From NCBI RefSeq assembly GCF_014636095.1, contig NZ_BMDV01000008.1:1-64000 (forward strand): a stretch of DNA of 64,000 nucleotides, read 5' to 3'. The DNA is from Acinetobacter modestus. GTDB taxonomy: Bacteria > Pseudomonadota > Gammaproteobacteria > Pseudomonadales > Moraxellaceae. Positions 8,748 to 19,299 of the stretch are shown one piece after another. Both the position numbers and the translations under genes were made by a program. Position 1 is the first letter of the stretch, and each line of letters starts with the position of its first letter. Below the pieces are notes generated by a model. That model worked only from the letters and a program-made list of their open reading frames with translations, made no database searches and was not told the DNA's origin.

Positions 8748-8840
8748 CACACAAATAATGATAAAAGAAAACAGTGAGTGTACTCTAAGCAGATTACAGC
8801 GTGAAGTCTGTTTAGCATACTCACACAGGAATTTTGCATC

Positions 8841-9662
8841 TTGTCTCAAAATAATCAATATCAAGCTCCACATGCCAACGAATTGAAATGGTGGGGCGAA
8901 CAACAATTTGAAATTCAACAAGCCAAAGCTTGGCAATTTGGTTCATTATTATTTCGTCTGACACGTGGCATTAAAGAATGGCGCTTGGAATATCATCGTC
9001 CTCAATCTCAACATGATTACGAACAGCAATGGCATGTCTTGAATGACACGATTTTTGCAATGCCACAACCTGCAAAGATCGAACGTTATATGTTCCATAA
9101 CACCCACAGTACGTTTCATTTAATGCCCCGTTTAGCAGATCGCTCTGTGGTAATTAAACCCGTTGATCCGATTTATATTCCTGCTGGACAACGTGGAACT
9201 TTATATATTAGTACACCACTATGGATTGCAGGTTTAGTGGATGGGCTCACTGAACCTCTATTTGATATTCCTGTGATCCAGCCGAAAGACACATGGTTCG
9301 GTAAAGATCCTCAGCACGGAGAGATTTGTTACGCGACCTCTGTAGATGGTCGTACTGATTTAAATTTGTTAAAACCACGTGCTTTTCGTGCAGTCACTCC
9401 AATTGAATTCCACAATACTAGCCAACATCAATTACGTTTTGATCGTATGAATGTTCCTGTTCCTGCTCTTCCCCTTTTCTATAGTGAAAGTACAGGTCGT
9501 TTATGGACTTCACAAATCAAAGTCTATTATGAAGGTACGGATCATCCAGCACGTATTCGGATTGAGAATAAAACCCCAACTCAAGCGGGTGAGGTTATCT
9601 ATGTACATCCTCCTCGTGCGCCTGGAAGTACATTATTCAATATGTTTGATTCATTCTTTTAA
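8841..9662 (+). CDS. DUF432 domain protein linked to an MscS channel
   Basis: Product of 273 residues starting at a TTG (8841) behind CACAGGA; there is no in-frame ATG near the beginning. No signal peptide or membrane segment is seen, so it is probably cytosolic and beta-rich (WRLEYHRPQ, VPIYIPAGQRGTLYISTPLWIAGL type strands). It matches my memory of the DUF432 family, which is often encoded next to MscS-type channels, as here: the mscS start is 10 bases after this stop. A role in gating or tuning the channel is a reasonable inference but function is unknown. Confidence 0.75.
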   Translation: MSQNNQYQAPHANELKWWGEQQFEIQQAKAWQFGSLLFRLTRGIKEWRLEYHRPQSQHDYEQQWHVLNDTIFAMPQPAKIERYMFHNTHSTFHLMPRLADRSVVIKPVDPIYIPAGQRGTLYISTPLWIAGLVDGLTEPLFDIPVIQPKDTWFGKDPQHGEICYATSVDGRTDLNLLKPRAFRAVTPIEFHNTSQHQLRFDRMNVPVPALPLFYSESTGRLWTSQIKVYYEGTDHPARIRIENKTPTQAGEVIYVHPPRAPGSTLFNMFDSFF

Positions 9663-9671
9663 GAGGTTGCT

Positions 9672-10589
9672 ATGCCTGATTCGAATATTCCAAAGGATGT
9701 TGCTAGCAGTCTCGCCAGTATTTTCACCAATATTAACTTCGAACGTTTAAGCGAAATCGTTGTTGCGATTATTTTAGCGTTTATTGGTTTTGTGATCGCA
9801 AGGCTCGTATCGAATGCCTTCATTCGTACAATTGGAAATCGTTTTAATGCCCATCAACGCCTGCTATGGCGTAGAGGGATTTTTTATTTTATTTTCCTGT
9901 TATTTATTATGACCAGCTTAAGAGAAGCTGGATTTAAACTCAGCGTGTTCTTGGGTGCGGCAGGGATTCTGACCGTTGCTTTGGGTTTTGCATCACAAAC
10001 ATCGGCAACCAACTTGATCAGTGGTTTATTTTTGATTGGCGAAGGTTCATTTGAAGTTGGTGATACGATTCAAATTACCTTAATTCGCGGACAAACGATT
10101 GAAGGACAAGTCATTTCAATTGACCTCCTCTCAGTTAAATTGCTAACACTAGATAATGTGTATATTCGCCTACCAAACGAACAATTGATTCGAACACCCG
10201 TCATGAATTTATCAAAATATCCAATACGGCGTATTCCAATTACATTGGCGATCAATTTCCATGAAGACATTATCAAAGTACGACAAGTACTTTTAGATGT
10301 TGCTGCTAAATATCCTTTGGTCATGGATGACCCGAAAGCAACTGTTACTGTAACAGCATTTAGGGAGTCATCGATTGAACTTCTCTTTGCGGTATGGTGT
10401 AGACAGGAAAATGCATTGAAAGTTCGCGATGAAATGCAAGAACGTGTACGTAATGGTTTCTTAGAAAATCAAATTGAGATTCCTGTACCTAAAATGGGTC
10501 TAATTGATCGCCCTTTACCATTAGAAGATGATGAAGTCGATCAATATGCAAATCAAAAAGAACTGAAAACAGCAGAGAAAGAGAGATAA
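9672..10589 (+). CDS. MscS-family small-conductance mechanosensitive channel
   Basis: Product of 305 residues. Membrane segments lie at about 30-50, 72-92 and 95-120. The third includes the pore helix (FLGAAGILTVALGFASQTSATNLISGLFLI), with the Gly/Ala-rich face and the QTSATNLISG bend typical of MscS. The beta domain follows (EVGDTIQI, GQVISIDLLSVKLLTLDNVYIRLPNEQL) and the C-terminal alpha/beta domain has a charged tail. It releases solutes during hypo-osmotic shock. It is coupled to the upstream DUF432 gene. Its stop abuts the stop of the convergent gene with no intergenic bases. Confidence 0.9.
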   Translation: MPDSNIPKDVASSLASIFTNINFERLSEIVVAIILAFIGFVIARLVSNAFIRTIGNRFNAHQRLLWRRGIFYFIFLLFIMTSLREAGFKLSVFLGAAGILTVALGFASQTSATNLISGLFLIGEGSFEVGDTIQITLIRGQTIEGQVISIDLLSVKLLTLDNVYIRLPNEQLIRTPVMNLSKYPIRRIPITLAINFHEDIIKVRQVLLDVAAKYPLVMDDPKATVTVTAFRESSIELLFAVWCRQENALKVRDEMQERVRNGFLENQIEIPVPKMGLIDRPLPLEDDEVDQYANQKELKTAEKER

Positions 10590-13466
10590 TTAACTCTCTT
10601 TCTGAGTATCAGAAATTGCTGGTGGTAACGGTGCAATATATGCAATCACAAGCATGATTGCACCTGACCCAATAAATGAAATGACACGAGTCAATGTGCC
10701 ACTTTGCGATAGATCAAGCAGCAATAATTTAGCGACGACAATTGCCAATAATGCAGCTCCAACAAACCAGATTTGTCGAATATGGCGGCGACTGGAAAAC
10801 GTCATCAAAATAAAGGCCAAAATCACCCATAATAAAGTTAGGCTCAGTTGTACATCACCATTCGACCAAATCTCGATACCCCATAGTGGTGTCGCAAGAT
10901 AATAATGCATCGCACGCACAACAATACTACTCAAAACCAATAAGCCAACTAAAATAGTGGTGACTTTAAAGCCCCATTCTATTGAATGCTCATCACTCAG
11001 CTTGTATCGATAGACTATCCAGATCAGTCCTATAAAGATCAATAACGAGAAAAGATCAGTAAGATTTAATAAAGGTAAGAAATAATATTGTTCAGCAGAA
11101 TGTATATCTAAACTAATCAGGATTAACCAAACTAGGCTTAAACTAAGCACAGGTATTTGTTGTATAAGCTGTGTATTTTTAGTGGTTATTAAAAACATTC
11201 CATACAATACTGGAATAATGGCTAATCCAATCAATGGCATAATTGGGAAAATCGACAAACCAATGCTCGCCAAACCTAGCCACAATAAGCTTGACCATAT
11301 AATGAGACTTTCCTTAGAAGTAGTACTCTTCAAAGTGATTAGTATTAGAGCCAATACAACCGAAGCAACCGCAAAGCTGACTTGATTTAACTTACTTGAC
11401 CAATGCAACAGAACATACACATTCTCTGCAAAACTTTCACCATAAAGCAGAAATAATAAACTTCCCAATAAGATCAGCTGTACATTGTCCCACTGTAATC
11501 TTGATGTAAAGTGAACGGCCAGATTGAATGAAGCCAATAATAAAACTGCTATTGCTAAATATGGGCTCAGTCCATATTGTTGCCACCGCATCAATTCAAC
11601 GCCTGCAATCGCTCCTGCATACATTCCCAAGGCTAAAAAAATTCCACTGAGCATTCGAGCACTAAAATATTTTTCAACTTGTTGATAATTTGATAAATAG
11701 TAAGCTGAAATAAACTGAGCGATTGCATAGATGACTGTACTGAGTATCGGAAAGTGGTCATTTGACCAAACTTGGAAAATGAGTGCCACTGAACTTAACA
11801 ACACCAATACAACACCCACATAACGACTTAAACGATAACGTTCAGTTACTCCCCAGACAATCAATGCTGTACCTTGAATCACCCAACCCGTTGAAGTCCA
11901 ATGTGCCCCTTTAGCCAATGGGAAAATTAATGCCGTAAAAACCACTGCAAGAATAAAGAAACTTTTTGCCAAGATAGATAATTGTGGATGCCGACGTTTA
12001 ATCCATAGATTTAATGCGATGTACACAATGGCTAATGCAACAGCTCCCCAAGTTAATGCTTGAGTCGAGTTATGCATTAAATATGCATGCAAGGAAAAAC
12101 CAAGTACAGGAACACTAAAAATAAGCCCAACATCTAAGATAGGCTGTAAACGTTGACGACTTTGAGGAACTGTCCGATCGATACTTGTATCTTGAGTTTG
12201 TGTCCGTAACATTAGTTGGCTATAGCGAATACTTAACCAAATGAATAAAGCAATATGCAGCCATAAGATAATATCTAAGGTGTCAAATTGATATGTTTTT
12301 GCATATATCCCAATCGTTGCACCACCGATAAACATCGTGGCAAAAAATGCGATTTGATGCAAAATTTTCCACGGCTGAATAAAATTAACCGCAGCAACAG
12401 CTAAATTAATTAAAAAGTAATAGCCAAATAAGAAAATCACATCAGGATGATTTTGTGGAATCACCAGTGGTGCAAGATATGCCATGCTCAAAGCTAACAT
12501 CGCTAAATACAAGGCTTGCTGTTTTAAACTAAGATAGACCGTCGCTAATAATAGAATTACAAATAAAATACTCGCTGTACTTAAGCTAGCAATCACGGCG
12601 AAGTGATGAGAGAAAATCAAGGTCAAAAAAACGACTGCTAAACCCACGCCTTGTAAAGCTACAGCAAATAATTGGTTTTTCTTTTGCAGTAAATAACCAG
12701 CAATGGTCGTGATAACACCAGCAATAGCAATAAAACTCAGTTTTACCCCCAAGCTTAATTGCCAATGCTCGCTAGCAAAGCGTAACAGTAACACCACGCC
12801 AACCATTAATATTGCAACTGCAACGCGTAAAATTGGATTGCCATGCATCATCCAATCAAGTGCAGGTTGCCACCATGATACTGTTTGAGTTGTTGCTTGA
12901 TGCTCAAAATCAATAGGTGACTGACTATTTTGATTTGGTATCGCCTGATAATCAGCTTTCATCCACGCAGGATGTTGTTCAAAAACTGGTGTCTGAGCTT
13001 CTGTCTTCTTGGCTTCATCAAGATACCGTTCAATATTTTGGGCGTTGATCTTTTGCTGAGCTAAAGCCTCTATGTCAGGCTCTACATTTGCATATTGTTC
13101 TAAATGAGTCAGTCGAGTTTGAAATGCACTAATCGTTTGGATTAAACATAGCATTAATACCAATAATGCACTGCCAGCTAACCACATCCACGTATTGGCG
13201 TAAGCAAAAAGTGCCACGAGTGCCGCAGCATAAATGATAATTTTTTGCCCATTTATATTCGCTGATTGTGCAAAAAAACTTGGCGCGACCTGCTCTAGCT
13301 GGCGTAAGCGCTGATGAATTTCTGAAATAACGTGCACAATAACAACAGTTAATCCAATTGTTGCAGCAACAATCGCTCCATGCCATTGAAATGCAATTGC
13401 GCAAGCAAGCAGCACAGTCAAAGCAACTAAAACGATAATAATTCCCTGTTTATTTTTTTTATACAT
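10590..13466 (-). CDS. DUF2339 giant multi-pass membrane protein
   Basis: Product of 958 residues with more than 20 predicted membrane helices. Two N-terminal helical hairpins (about 8-45 and 70-110), each with a short coiled-coil stretch (QRLRQLEQ, TRLTHLEQYAN), are followed by a cytoplasmic linker to about residue 200 and then a long block of helices. The core segment with NPILRVAVAILMVGVVLLLRF is typical of DUF2339. Function is unknown; a transport or envelope role is only a guess. It is a single-gene unit between the mscS stop and the divergent polA. Confidence 0.8.
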   Translation of the reverse strand: MYKKNKQGIIIVLVALTVLLACAIAFQWHGAIVAATIGLTVVIVHVISEIHQRLRQLEQVAPSFFAQSANINGQKIIIYAAALVALFAYANTWMWLAGSALLVLMLCLIQTISAFQTRLTHLEQYANVEPDIEALAQQKINAQNIERYLDEAKKTEAQTPVFEQHPAWMKADYQAIPNQNSQSPIDFEHQATTQTVSWWQPALDWMMHGNPILRVAVAILMVGVVLLLRFASEHWQLSLGVKLSFIAIAGVITTIAGYLLQKKNQLFAVALQGVGLAVVFLTLIFSHHFAVIASLSTASILFVILLLATVYLSLKQQALYLAMLALSMAYLAPLVIPQNHPDVIFLFGYYFLINLAVAAVNFIQPWKILHQIAFFATMFIGGATIGIYAKTYQFDTLDIILWLHIALFIWLSIRYSQLMLRTQTQDTSIDRTVPQSRQRLQPILDVGLIFSVPVLGFSLHAYLMHNSTQALTWGAVALAIVYIALNLWIKRRHPQLSILAKSFFILAVVFTALIFPLAKGAHWTSTGWVIQGTALIVWGVTERYRLSRYVGVVLVLLSSVALIFQVWSNDHFPILSTVIYAIAQFISAYYLSNYQQVEKYFSARMLSGIFLALGMYAGAIAGVELMRWQQYGLSPYLAIAVLLLASFNLAVHFTSRLQWDNVQLILLGSLLFLLYGESFAENVYVLLHWSSKLNQVSFAVASVVLALILITLKSTTSKESLIIWSSLLWLGLASIGLSIFPIMPLIGLAIIPVLYGMFLITTKNTQLIQQIPVLSLSLVWLILISLDIHSAEQYYFLPLLNLTDLFSLLIFIGLIWIVYRYKLSDEHSIEWGFKVTTILVGLLVLSSIVVRAMHYYLATPLWGIEIWSNGDVQLSLTLLWVILAFILMTFSSRRHIRQIWFVGAALLAIVVAKLLLLDLSQSGTLTRVISFIGSGAIMLVIAYIAPLPPAISDTQKES

Positions 13467-13655
13467 AGACTTAGATCAATTATGACAGCTTCATTTAAGT
13501 TATCTTACTTGATCACTTGATAAGCAGCCATTTTTACATACAAAATACTGCAATTATTTAATGCGACACAGTTTGCCACTGCTCTACAAGACAACAAGGA
13601 CAGCCACTACTTTTTCACGTAAAATGACATTTAGTTCATAATAAGGATTTGCATA

Positions 13656-16421
13656 ATGCCACCTTTTGTCTTGGTTGACGGGTCTTATTTTTTATTTCGT
13701 GCTTTTCACGCTTTACCGCCATTAACAACCTCTACAGGTTTACACACCAACGCAATCCGTGGCGCAATTTCAGCAATTCAAAAGTTAATGCGTCGTACTC
13801 AGCCTACTCATATGGCTGTGATTTTTGATACACCAGAACCAACTTTTCGCCATAAATTATCACCCATTTATAAAGGTGATCGCCCAAGCATGCCTGAGGA
13901 ATTATCTCAACAAATTCCCTATCTACATGCATTAATCAAAGCTCAAGGAATTCCTCTGTATAGTCTTCCAGGTGCGGAAGCCGATGATATTATTGGCACA
14001 CTCACTAAACGTGCCTTGGCTGAAGGTCACCATGTCTTGATCTCAACAGGTGACAAAGACATGGCACAATTGGTCAATGAACACGTTAAACTCGAAGATA
14101 GTTTTAAAGAACGTGTGTTAGATGAAGCTGGGGTACTAGAAAAATTTGGCGTACATCCACATCAAATTATTGATTATCTCACTCTGATGGGAGATGCCTC
14201 TGACGGTATTATGGGAGTGCCAGGTGTAGGCGCAAAAACTGCCGCAAAATTACTGACTGAATATGGTTCATTAAATAATATTATTGCCAATGTTGATCAA
14301 CTGAAAGGTAAAATCAGCCAAAATATTAAAGACAATTTAGAAAATATTAAGATTGACCATCAACTGGCCAGTATTGTCTGTGATCTAGATTTAGCTTTAG
14401 ATTGGCATGATTTAAAACTGAGTAACCCAAATGTAGATCAATTACGTGACCTCTATACAGAATTAGAATTCCGTAACCAATTACAATCTTTAGACCATCC
14501 CAACAATCCAAATAACTCAGCTTACCAACAAACATCTCAAAGTATTGTCAAAGCCGAACAGAAAGTTGAGCAAGTGGTCACTGAGGATCATGCCAACCTT
14601 TCCAGTCAAGATGATCAACTCGGAACTGCAACCTATCACACTGTATTAACCCAAGATGCTTGGGATGCTTTATTTCAACGTATGCAGCATGCTGATCATT
14701 TTGCAATTGATACTGAAACTACTAATCTAGATTATCGTGTTGCTGAGTTGGTCGGTTTCTCAATCGCATTCGATGCTCATGATGCTTATTATGTACCTGT
14801 TGCACATGACTATGAAGGTGCACCTGTTCAACTCAACCGTGAAACATTATTAGCTCAGATCAAACCAATTTTAGAAAATGAGCAAATCAAGAAAATTGGT
14901 CATCACTTAAAATATGATGCGCATATTTTTGCTAATCACGGTATCACGATTCAAGGCTGGTATTTCGATACCATGCTTGCCTCGTATGTACTCAATGCAG
15001 CGGCAACCCGTCATGGGATGGATGATGTAGCACGTGTTTATCTCAGCCATTTGACCACCACTTTTGAACAAATCGCAGGTAAAGGCGTAAAGCAAAAAAC
15101 CTTTAATCAGATTGAATTAGAAATAGCGGCACATTATGCTGCTGAAGATGCACATGTCACTTATCGTCTTTATGAAGTATTAAAAGCAAAACTTCAAAGC
15201 CATCCTGAACTTGTTCATATTCTACATAATATTGAAATGCCTGTAGCACGTGTGCTTACAGGTATGGAAGAAGATGGAATTAAACTGGATCATCAATTTT
15301 TGGATCAACTCAGTGTTGAGTTCTCTGAAACGATTCAAACTTTAGAAAACCAAGCAACTGAATTAGCAGGTGAAGCATTTAATATCGCATCACCTAAACA
15401 AGTGGGTGAAGTCCTATTTGATAAGCTTGGACTTAAAGGTGGTAAGAAAACTGCCACGGGTCAATACAGCACCAGTGAAAGTATTTTAGAGAAAATCGAA
15501 CATCCTTTAGCTGAAGTCATTTTAGAACATCGTGGATTAGCAAAACTCAAAAACACCTATACTGATCGCTTGATCGAGCAATCACATGACGCAACGCATC
15601 GTGTGCATACCAGCTATCACCAAGCACTCACAGCAACTGGGCGTTTATCTTCCACTGATCCAAATTTGCAAAATATTCCAATTCGTACACCAATTGGCCG
15701 TCAGATTCGTAAAGCATTCATTGCGCCTGAAGGTCGTGTATTACTCGCAGCCGATTATTCACAAATTGAGCTACGCTTAATGGCACATTTTTCGCAAGAT
15801 GATGCTTTAGTCCATGCTTTCCAACAAGGCCAAGATGTACACCGTCGTACTGCATCAGAAGTCTTGGGAATTGCGATTGAAGATGTCACTAATGATCAAC
15901 GTCGACAAGCCAAAGCCGTTAACTTTGGTTTACTCTATGGAATGTCTGAGTTTGGGCTTACTCGTCAACTGGGTTTTACACGCGAAGAATCTCGTAGCTA
16001 TATTGCACGTTATTTCCAACGCTATCCGGGCGTACTCGACTATATGGAACGTACCCGTCAGATTGCACGTGAACAAGGCTTTGTTGAAACCATTCTAGGT
16101 CGTCGTTTATATACACCCGACATTATGGCAACCAATAAAATGATCAAACAAGCGGCTGAACGTGCTGCGATTAATGCGCCTTTACAAGGCAGTGCAGCTG
16201 ATATTATTAAACTTGCAATGATTGCAGTTGATAAAGTCCTACCAAAAGATCAGGCTAAGCTGTTATTACAAGTTCACGATGAATTGGTATTTGAAGCAGA
16301 TGTCGCAATTGCAGATGAACTTTCAAAACAGATTGCTAAAGTGATGCAGTCTGTATTAGAAATTTCAGTGCCATTTGTGGTTGAAGTTGGGCAAGGTCTT
16401 AACTGGGATGCTGCTCACTAA
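13656..16421 (+). CDS. polA: DNA polymerase I
   Basis: Product of 921 residues, full length. Order: 5'-nuclease (1-290; LVDGSYFLFRAFHALP, DYLTLMGDASDGIMGVPGVGAKTA helix-hairpin-helix), 3'-5' exonuclease with the DTETTN motif (Asp352, Glu354), so proofreading looks intact, then family A polymerase with motif A DYSQIELR, motif B RRQAKAVNFGLLYG and motif C QVHDELVFE. It acts in Okazaki-fragment processing and repair synthesis. It is monocistronic: a bidirectional terminator follows. Confidence 0.98.
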   Translation: MPPFVLVDGSYFLFRAFHALPPLTTSTGLHTNAIRGAISAIQKLMRRTQPTHMAVIFDTPEPTFRHKLSPIYKGDRPSMPEELSQQIPYLHALIKAQGIPLYSLPGAEADDIIGTLTKRALAEGHHVLISTGDKDMAQLVNEHVKLEDSFKERVLDEAGVLEKFGVHPHQIIDYLTLMGDASDGIMGVPGVGAKTAAKLLTEYGSLNNIIANVDQLKGKISQNIKDNLENIKIDHQLASIVCDLDLALDWHDLKLSNPNVDQLRDLYTELEFRNQLQSLDHPNNPNNSAYQQTSQSIVKAEQKVEQVVTEDHANLSSQDDQLGTATYHTVLTQDAWDALFQRMQHADHFAIDTETTNLDYRVAELVGFSIAFDAHDAYYVPVAHDYEGAPVQLNRETLLAQIKPILENEQIKKIGHHLKYDAHIFANHGITIQGWYFDTMLASYVLNAAATRHGMDDVARVYLSHLTTTFEQIAGKGVKQKTFNQIELEIAAHYAAEDAHVTYRLYEVLKAKLQSHPELVHILHNIEMPVARVLTGMEEDGIKLDHQFLDQLSVEFSETIQTLENQATELAGEAFNIASPKQVGEVLFDKLGLKGGKKTATGQYSTSESILEKIEHPLAEVILEHRGLAKLKNTYTDRLIEQSHDATHRVHTSYHQALTATGRLSSTDPNLQNIPIRTPIGRQIRKAFIAPEGRVLLAADYSQIELRLMAHFSQDDALVHAFQQGQDVHRRTASEVLGIAIEDVTNDQRRQAKAVNFGLLYGMSEFGLTRQLGFTREESRSYIARYFQRYPGVLDYMERTRQIAREQGFVETILGRRLYTPDIMATNKMIKQAAERAAINAPLQGSAADIIKLAMIAVDKVLPKDQAKLLLQVHDELVFEADVAIADELSKQIAKVMQSVLEISVPFVVEVGQGLNWDAAH

Positions 16422-16433
16422 TATGTGAACAAT

Positions 16434-16467
16434 AAAAAAAGGATTGTGTAACACAATCCTTTTTTTA
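16434..16467. terminator. Bidirectional terminator between polA and yggT-like gene
   Basis: Stem GGATTGTG/CACAATCC with loop TAA, flanked by seven A on the left and seven T on the right, so it can end transcription from both convergent genes. Confidence 0.9.
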
Positions 16468-16478
16468 TTTAAAACAGA

Positions 16479-17048
16479 TTAAAGTCCTGTTAAAAGAACT
16501 TTAGCCGCTTCATTCATTAAGATTTCAGCAATATATAAAGCTAAGAAAGCCAAAATTGGAGACAGGTCAATCATCCCCATATTCGGCAACAGACGACGAA
16601 ATGGCGCAAGTAAAGGTTCTGCAAGCTCTTGAATCACTTCAATATAAGGTGACCGTGACTGCGTAAACATCACCACCCAACTCAAAATGATCGTTGCAAA
16701 AATCAAATAACGACAGAAACGAATTAAATCTTGGATCATCGTCACAAATGTCGTGATCACAAGATACACCGCACTATGTGGCATTTGCCCTGATAAATAC
16801 ATCAACCCAAAAATTTTCAGTAAGTACAATACCACTAACAAAGCAACTGCGGCTAAATTGACACGCCCCTTACCTAGAGTGGGAAAAATACGGCTAAAAA
16901 CATCCACAATCTTGGTCGCTTTCACGGTTGAAAGGACCACCGGATTGTATGGACTGACTGCCGCTAATTGCATTAAAAAACGGAAAAAGACCAATAAAAT
17001 TGCAACATTGATCAAAACACCAAAAATTAGCGCAGAACTTGCACCCAT
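16479..17048 (-). CDS. YggT family membrane protein
   Basis: Product of 189 residues with two YggT repeats, each a pair of membrane helices and a basic loop. The second repeat carries the typical SPYIEVIQELAEPLLAPFRRLLP segment, and the first has the related NPVVLSTVKATKIVDVFSRIFP. YggT proteins are inner-membrane proteins tied to osmotic tolerance or cell division and are commonly encoded next to proC. Here the gene follows proC by 16 bases on the same strand and is likely in its operon. Exact role is unproven. Confidence 0.87.
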   Translation of the reverse strand: MGASSALIFGVLINVAILLVFFRFLMQLAAVSPYNPVVLSTVKATKIVDVFSRIFPTLGKGRVNLAAVALLVVLYLLKIFGLMYLSGQMPHSAVYLVITTFVTMIQDLIRFCRYLIFATIILSWVVMFTQSRSPYIEVIQELAEPLLAPFRRLLPNMGMIDLSPILAFLALYIAEILMNEAAKVLLTGL

Positions 17049-17064
17049 AATTGTCTTATCCTAC

Positions 17065-17904
17065 TTAAACCGATTTAGTCTTGTCACTCAACTCTTGTGC
17101 AAGCTCTTGGCTACGCTTCTGAGCTGCTGCAAGCGCTGCTTGAATATTTTGTGAAATCTGCGCACGATCAAACACTTCTAAAGCTGCTTGCGTTGTACCA
17201 TTTGGAGAAGTCACATTTTTACGTAATTCTGCTGGAGAATTTGAGCTAGTAATCGCCATTTGTGCCGCACCCAACGCTGTTTGCAGGGTCAATGCCGTCG
17301 CGACTTTCTCATCTAAGCCCAAGTTTTTACCTGCACGAATCATACTTTCCATCAAGTAAAAGAAATAGGCTGGACCAGAACCAGAGACTGCTGTTACTGC
17401 ATCAATTTGCGCTTCATTGTCTACCCAAATGGTTAAACCTGTCGCAGCCAAAATTTGACTGGTTAATTCACGATCTTGAGCATTTACTGCTTCAGATGCA
17501 TAAATACCATGCGCCCCCGTTTGTACCAATGCTGGCGTGTTTGGCATTACACGAACAATACGCTGACTACCGCCAATTAAATCTGAAATCGTTTGAATTT
17601 CAGCACCTGCAATGATCGAAATCACGAGTTTATCTGACAATAAGTCTTTTAATGGTTGTAATACCGTTGCCAAAACTTGTGGTTTTACTGCTAACACCAC
17701 CACATCGGCGTGTTTAACTGCTTCGACATTATCGACTGTGGTTTGAATTCCTTTTTCTTCTAATATGTGACGAATTTGTTCAACTGGATCAGAAACGGTA
17801 ATGCGGGTCGTCGGTAAACCACGAGAAAGTAGCCCACCAATCAAGGCTTGCGCCATGTTACCACCACCAATAAAACAAATATTTTGATTCAATGTTGTCG
17901 CCAT
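17065..17904 (-). CDS. proC: Pyrroline-5-carboxylate reductase
   Basis: Product of 279 residues. It makes L-proline from pyrroline-5-carboxylate with NAD(P)H. N-terminal Rossmann fold has IGGGNMAQALIGGL; the mid-section has VLAVKPQVL and RVMPNTPALV; the C-terminal dimerisation domain has AVSGSGPAYFFYLMESM and the signature LRKNVTSPNGTTQAALEVF. It starts four bases after the tilS stop, so translation coupling in a tilS-proC-yggT unit is likely. Confidence 0.97.
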   Translation of the reverse strand: MATTLNQNICFIGGGNMAQALIGGLLSRGLPTTRITVSDPVEQIRHILEEKGIQTTVDNVEAVKHADVVVLAVKPQVLATVLQPLKDLLSDKLVISIIAGAEIQTISDLIGGSQRIVRVMPNTPALVQTGAHGIYASEAVNAQDRELTSQILAATGLTIWVDNEAQIDAVTAVSGSGPAYFFYLMESMIRAGKNLGLDEKVATALTLQTALGAAQMAITSSNSPAELRKNVTSPNGTTQAALEVFDRAQISQNIQAALAAAQKRSQELAQELSDKTKSV

Positions 17905-17907
17905 GTC

Positions 17908-19299
17908 CTACTCATCATATGAAAAAGACTGCTGAAAAAAGTCATTGCAGTCAGAAATTAAACTTGGTTGCCAACCGCCCTGTTCTAAATAATCAGATTG
18001 CGCCAACCAAAAACCCTTTGGGCTAAAAACCCCAAGCATAACATTATCTACAACTAATATTTGAATTGTATGACGTAACCAAGGCAAAATCTGCGCATCT
18101 TGAATGGCTTTTTTCAGTGGCCAATGTCCAACACGACCATAGAGATGAATTTTTTCTCCCCCTAGGCGTTTCAGCAGCTTTAACTCTCGCCCTAAAAGCT
18201 GGGATGAAAACCCAATCGCTTGAGATTCGATTTTAAACGTTCCAGCCGCAACTTTGATCGTTTCACCCATCTCATATCGCTCTAATAATGCAGGCAGAAT
18301 GGTAGATTGTTTTTCTGCATATAATTGGTTGTGAGTTAAACGATATAATTTTTTCTGATAGCGAACAAAATAGTGTTGATTGATATGTAAAATTGCCTGA
18401 GCATCTGGCTTTGCCAGAATAACCTCTTGTTGTAAACGTTGTACCATATCGAAGCTTGGGCGATATTGATCCTTAGCTTTTACCCAAGCGGACAATAATT
18501 GACGTTTTCGTGCATCCGATAATTCCAACAGACAAGTTAAATCCAGCTCATTCTCAGTTGCACATAATTTCCAATCACTTTGCAACACATCATCTAAAAT
18601 TTCTGCGGCATCTTGCATCAGATAACTCGTTCGTGACACAGCTGACTGCATTTTAGGGAAGCGATTTTCTAATACAGGCCATAACTCTTCTCGACACCAT
18701 GCCCGATCATAGTGCGTATCGTAATTGGTTTGATCAGTCACATAATCAAAACTCAGTTGCTGTGACCAGTGCTTAATTTGCTCACGACTCATATCTAAAA
18801 ATGGTCGCCAAATGGTCATATCTTGCCGAACATCAATTTGCTGCATCGCTGCCAAACCATTGACACCTGCACCAGAGAATAATCGTAATAACAGCGTTTC
18901 CGCTTGATCCTGCTGATGATGCCCGAGTACTAAAATGTCATTCTCAGTTAAATGTCTACGATAAGCTTGATAGCGCGCATTTCGTGCTTGTTGCTCTAGA
19001 TTACCTGACTCAACTGAGACTTTTTGCAAAACACAAGGAATCTTTAGCGCATCAGCGTGCTTTTGTACTAAATTTCCCCATTCTTCACTCATCGATTGAA
19101 GTTGATGATCAATATATATCGCGCGGGTTCGGGTGGGGAAAAGTTCAGACATCAGATACAGCAACAGCATGGAATCCATGCCGCCGCTGCACCCAATTAA
19201 GAATTGAGTTTGTTCAGAAAAATGCTGAGTTTGTGCTAAGACGCGATGCCTAAATTGCTGCTGCCAAACTTCATTAAACGTTGATAACGTGCATCGCAT
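17908..19299 (-). CDS. tilS: tRNA(Ile)-lysidine synthase
   Basis: Product of 463 residues. It converts C34 of the CAU anticodon of tRNA-Ile2 to lysidine, so it is essential for AUA decoding. The PP-loop ATP motif SGGMDS lies at residues 38-43, followed by IYIDHQL and [19 protein letters not shown] motifs. TilS middle and C-terminal domains follow ([28 protein letters not shown]). The start overlaps the 3' end of accA by 64 bases; the conserved N-terminal sequence supports this start. Confidence 0.95.
   Translation of the reverse strand: MRCTLSTFNEVWQQQFRHRVLAQTQHFSEQTQFLIGCSGGMDSMLLLYLMSELFPTRTRAIYIDHQLQSMSEEWGNLVQKHADALKIPCVLQKVSVESGNLEQQARNARYQAYRRHLTENDILVLGHHQQDQAETLLLRLFSGAGVNGLAAMQQIDVRQDMTIWRPFLDMSREQIKHWSQQLSFDYVTDQTNYDTHYDRAWCREELWPVLENRFPKMQSAVSRTSYLMQDAAEILDDVLQSDWKLCATENELDLTCLLELSDARKRQLLSAWVKAKDQYRPSFDMVQRLQQEVILAKPDAQAILHINQHYFVRYQKKLYRLTHNQLYAEKQSTILPALLERYEMGETIKVAAGTFKIESQAIGFSSQLLGRELKLLKRLGGEKIHLYGRVGHWPLKKAIQDAQILPWLRHTIQILVVDNVMLGVFSPKGFWLAQSDYLEQGGWQPSLISDCNDFFQQSFSYDE

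Noticed and set aside
16753..17154. 133-codon plus-strand frame opposite the yggT-like gene and proC
   Set aside because: It spans two conserved genes on the other strand and reads as low-similarity basic sequence.
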